DNA of 7,196 nt from SIG588 sp964515215 (GTDB lineage Bacteria; Bacillota; Clostridia; Oscillospirales; Acutalibacteraceae). Below are positions 6,877-7,196 of this stretch, piece by piece (position 1 is the first letter of the stretch; the number at the start of each line of letters is the position of its first letter). The notes below the pieces were generated by a model that did no database searches, was not told the DNA's origin, and worked only from the letters and a program-made list of their open reading frames with translations. The translations under genes and the position numbers were made by a program. The stretch is taken from positions 1-7,196 of the forward strand of contig CAZESL010000110.1 of NCBI GenBank assembly GCA_964515215.1. The letters are read 5' to 3'.

Positions 6877-6909
6877 AAGGAGACGGTCAGACGACCGTCT
6901 CCTTATTTT
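6877..6909 (+). terminator. Terminator of the HTH-GH51 gene
   Basis: A perfect 12-bp stem (6877-6888 with 6893-6904) closes the 4-base loop AGAC and is followed by ATTTTAT. It begins 42 bases after the stop codon. The leftward sequence after the stem lacks a clear T-run, so it mainly serves the rightward gene. Confidence 0.85.
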
Positions 6910-7196
6910 ATCCATCGCGCACTGTAGGGACGGCGCCCTCGGCTGTCCGCAAAATTTCGCATCCAACGGGAGGGCGGGCAAAAACGTCACCCATAGGTGC
7001 AGTGCTTACCCGCATTTCTGAAGGGATTCTCTTCTCACGAACGCAACAGTCCACCGGACGGTTATGGAAAATGAAAAAGCCTTGTGCCTCTAAGGTTTTT
7101 TGATACCAAGAAAAAATCCGGTACGAATGCGGTACGAGCAATACCCCTTGTGCACAAATAAACCCCGAAATTTCATCATTATGGTACAAATATTCC
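6908..7196 (-). CDS. Possible C-terminal part of a leftward gene (partial)
   Basis: A leftward frame enters from the right edge and stays open to a TAA at 6910-6908. The first ~50 residues (EYLYHNDEISGF, then VLLVPHSYRIFSWYQK, then GFFIFHNRPVD) are rich in aromatic residues, as in a real globular protein. The last ~45 (from about 7040 leftward, ending EGAVPTVRDG) look more like a translated non-coding repeat and cover the hairpin at 6928-6948. I do not recognise a family. Inside the window there is no ATG with a ribosome binding site; a TTG at 7189 is unsupported, so any real start lies beyond the edge. The codons are visibly more AT-rich than in the other three genes. The stop overlaps the end of the preceding terminator, an arrangement also seen at the left end. 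Confidence 0.33.
   Translation of the reverse strand, partial: EYLYHNDEISGFICAQGVLLVPHSYRIFSWYQKTLEAQGFFIFHNRPVDCCVREKRIPSEMRVSTAPMGDVFARPPVGCEILRTAEGAVPTVRDG
6911..7060. other. Hairpin-bearing stretch of uncertain nature
   Basis: This stretch has no gene with a recognisable ribosome binding site. It holds a 7-bp hairpin (6928-6934 with 6942-6948, one G-T wobble on the plus strand, 7-base loop) beginning at the motif TGTAGGGACGGCGCCC. From memory, short GTAGGG-type GC-rich hairpins recur between genes in genomes of gut Clostridia, so a dispersed intergenic repeat is possible. Only one copy is present here, so the window itself does not prove repetition. A leftward open frame crosses it (next entry), and the two readings compete. 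Confidence 0.25.

Noticed and set aside
7074..7101. A-rich/T-rich hairpin with T6 as a rightward terminator
   Set aside because: The stem is mostly A-T pairs with only a short CCTT/AAGG core and a G-T wobble, the T-run lies inside the stem, and no rightward gene precedes it.
7120..7137. Direct repeat GGTACGA-ATGC-GGTACGA
   Set aside because: Only two 7-base copies, inside a possible coding frame; no further units, so no CRISPR or iteron array.
1..7196. CRISPR arrays, tRNA or rRNA genes, insertion-sequence ends, transposase or integrase genes
   Set aside because: I looked for regularly spaced repeats, cloverleaf-like stretches and mobile-element proteins and found none.

Overview
The window (about 55% GC by eye) carries three complete genes and two possible gene fragments at its edges. 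It looks like a bacterial carbohydrate-utilisation locus. Strong AGGAGG-type ribosome binding sites, sigma-A-like promoters (several with an extended -10 TG), intrinsic terminators after most genes, and an Xre-type HTH of the kind common in Gram-positive bacteria point to the Bacillota, most likely a Clostridia/Oscillospiraceae-like commensal. This placement is inferred from style only; there is no rRNA or marker gene.

Layout: positions 1-28 may be the last codons of a rightward gene, followed by a hairpin usable in both directions (46-79) and a second rightward terminator (99-122). A leftward gene (121-1866) encodes a 581-residue family GH2 glycoside hydrolase with both catalytic glutamates. 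A 211-bp divergent control region (1867-2077) holds a near-consensus leftward promoter, a candidate rightward promoter and an array of TTTTCTTGC repeats. The rightward gene at 2078-4582 encodes an 834-residue protein with two tandem pectate-lyase-type beta-helix modules. After a terminator and a fresh promoter comes the rightward gene 4729-6834, a 701-residue protein joining an N-terminal Xre/Cro helix-turn-helix to a full-length family GH51 alpha-L-arabinofuranosidase-like enzyme. A strong terminator follows (6877-6909). The last ~290 bp have a hairpin-bearing stretch and a leftward open frame running off the right edge.

How the genes may work together (inference): a GH2 enzyme of the beta-galactosidase type, a GH51 arabinofuranosidase-like domain and a pectinase-fold beta-helix protein fit breakdown of arabinose- and galactose-bearing pectic side chains or arabinogalactan fragments. 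None of the three has a recognisable signal peptide, so they would act in the cytoplasm on imported oligosaccharides. No transporter is in the window.

The most notable item is the HTH-GH51 fusion: a predicted DNA-binding protein whose sensor part is a glycosidase with both catalytic residues intact. It may be a self-contained enzyme-regulator, possibly acting on the divergent promoter region of this locus.
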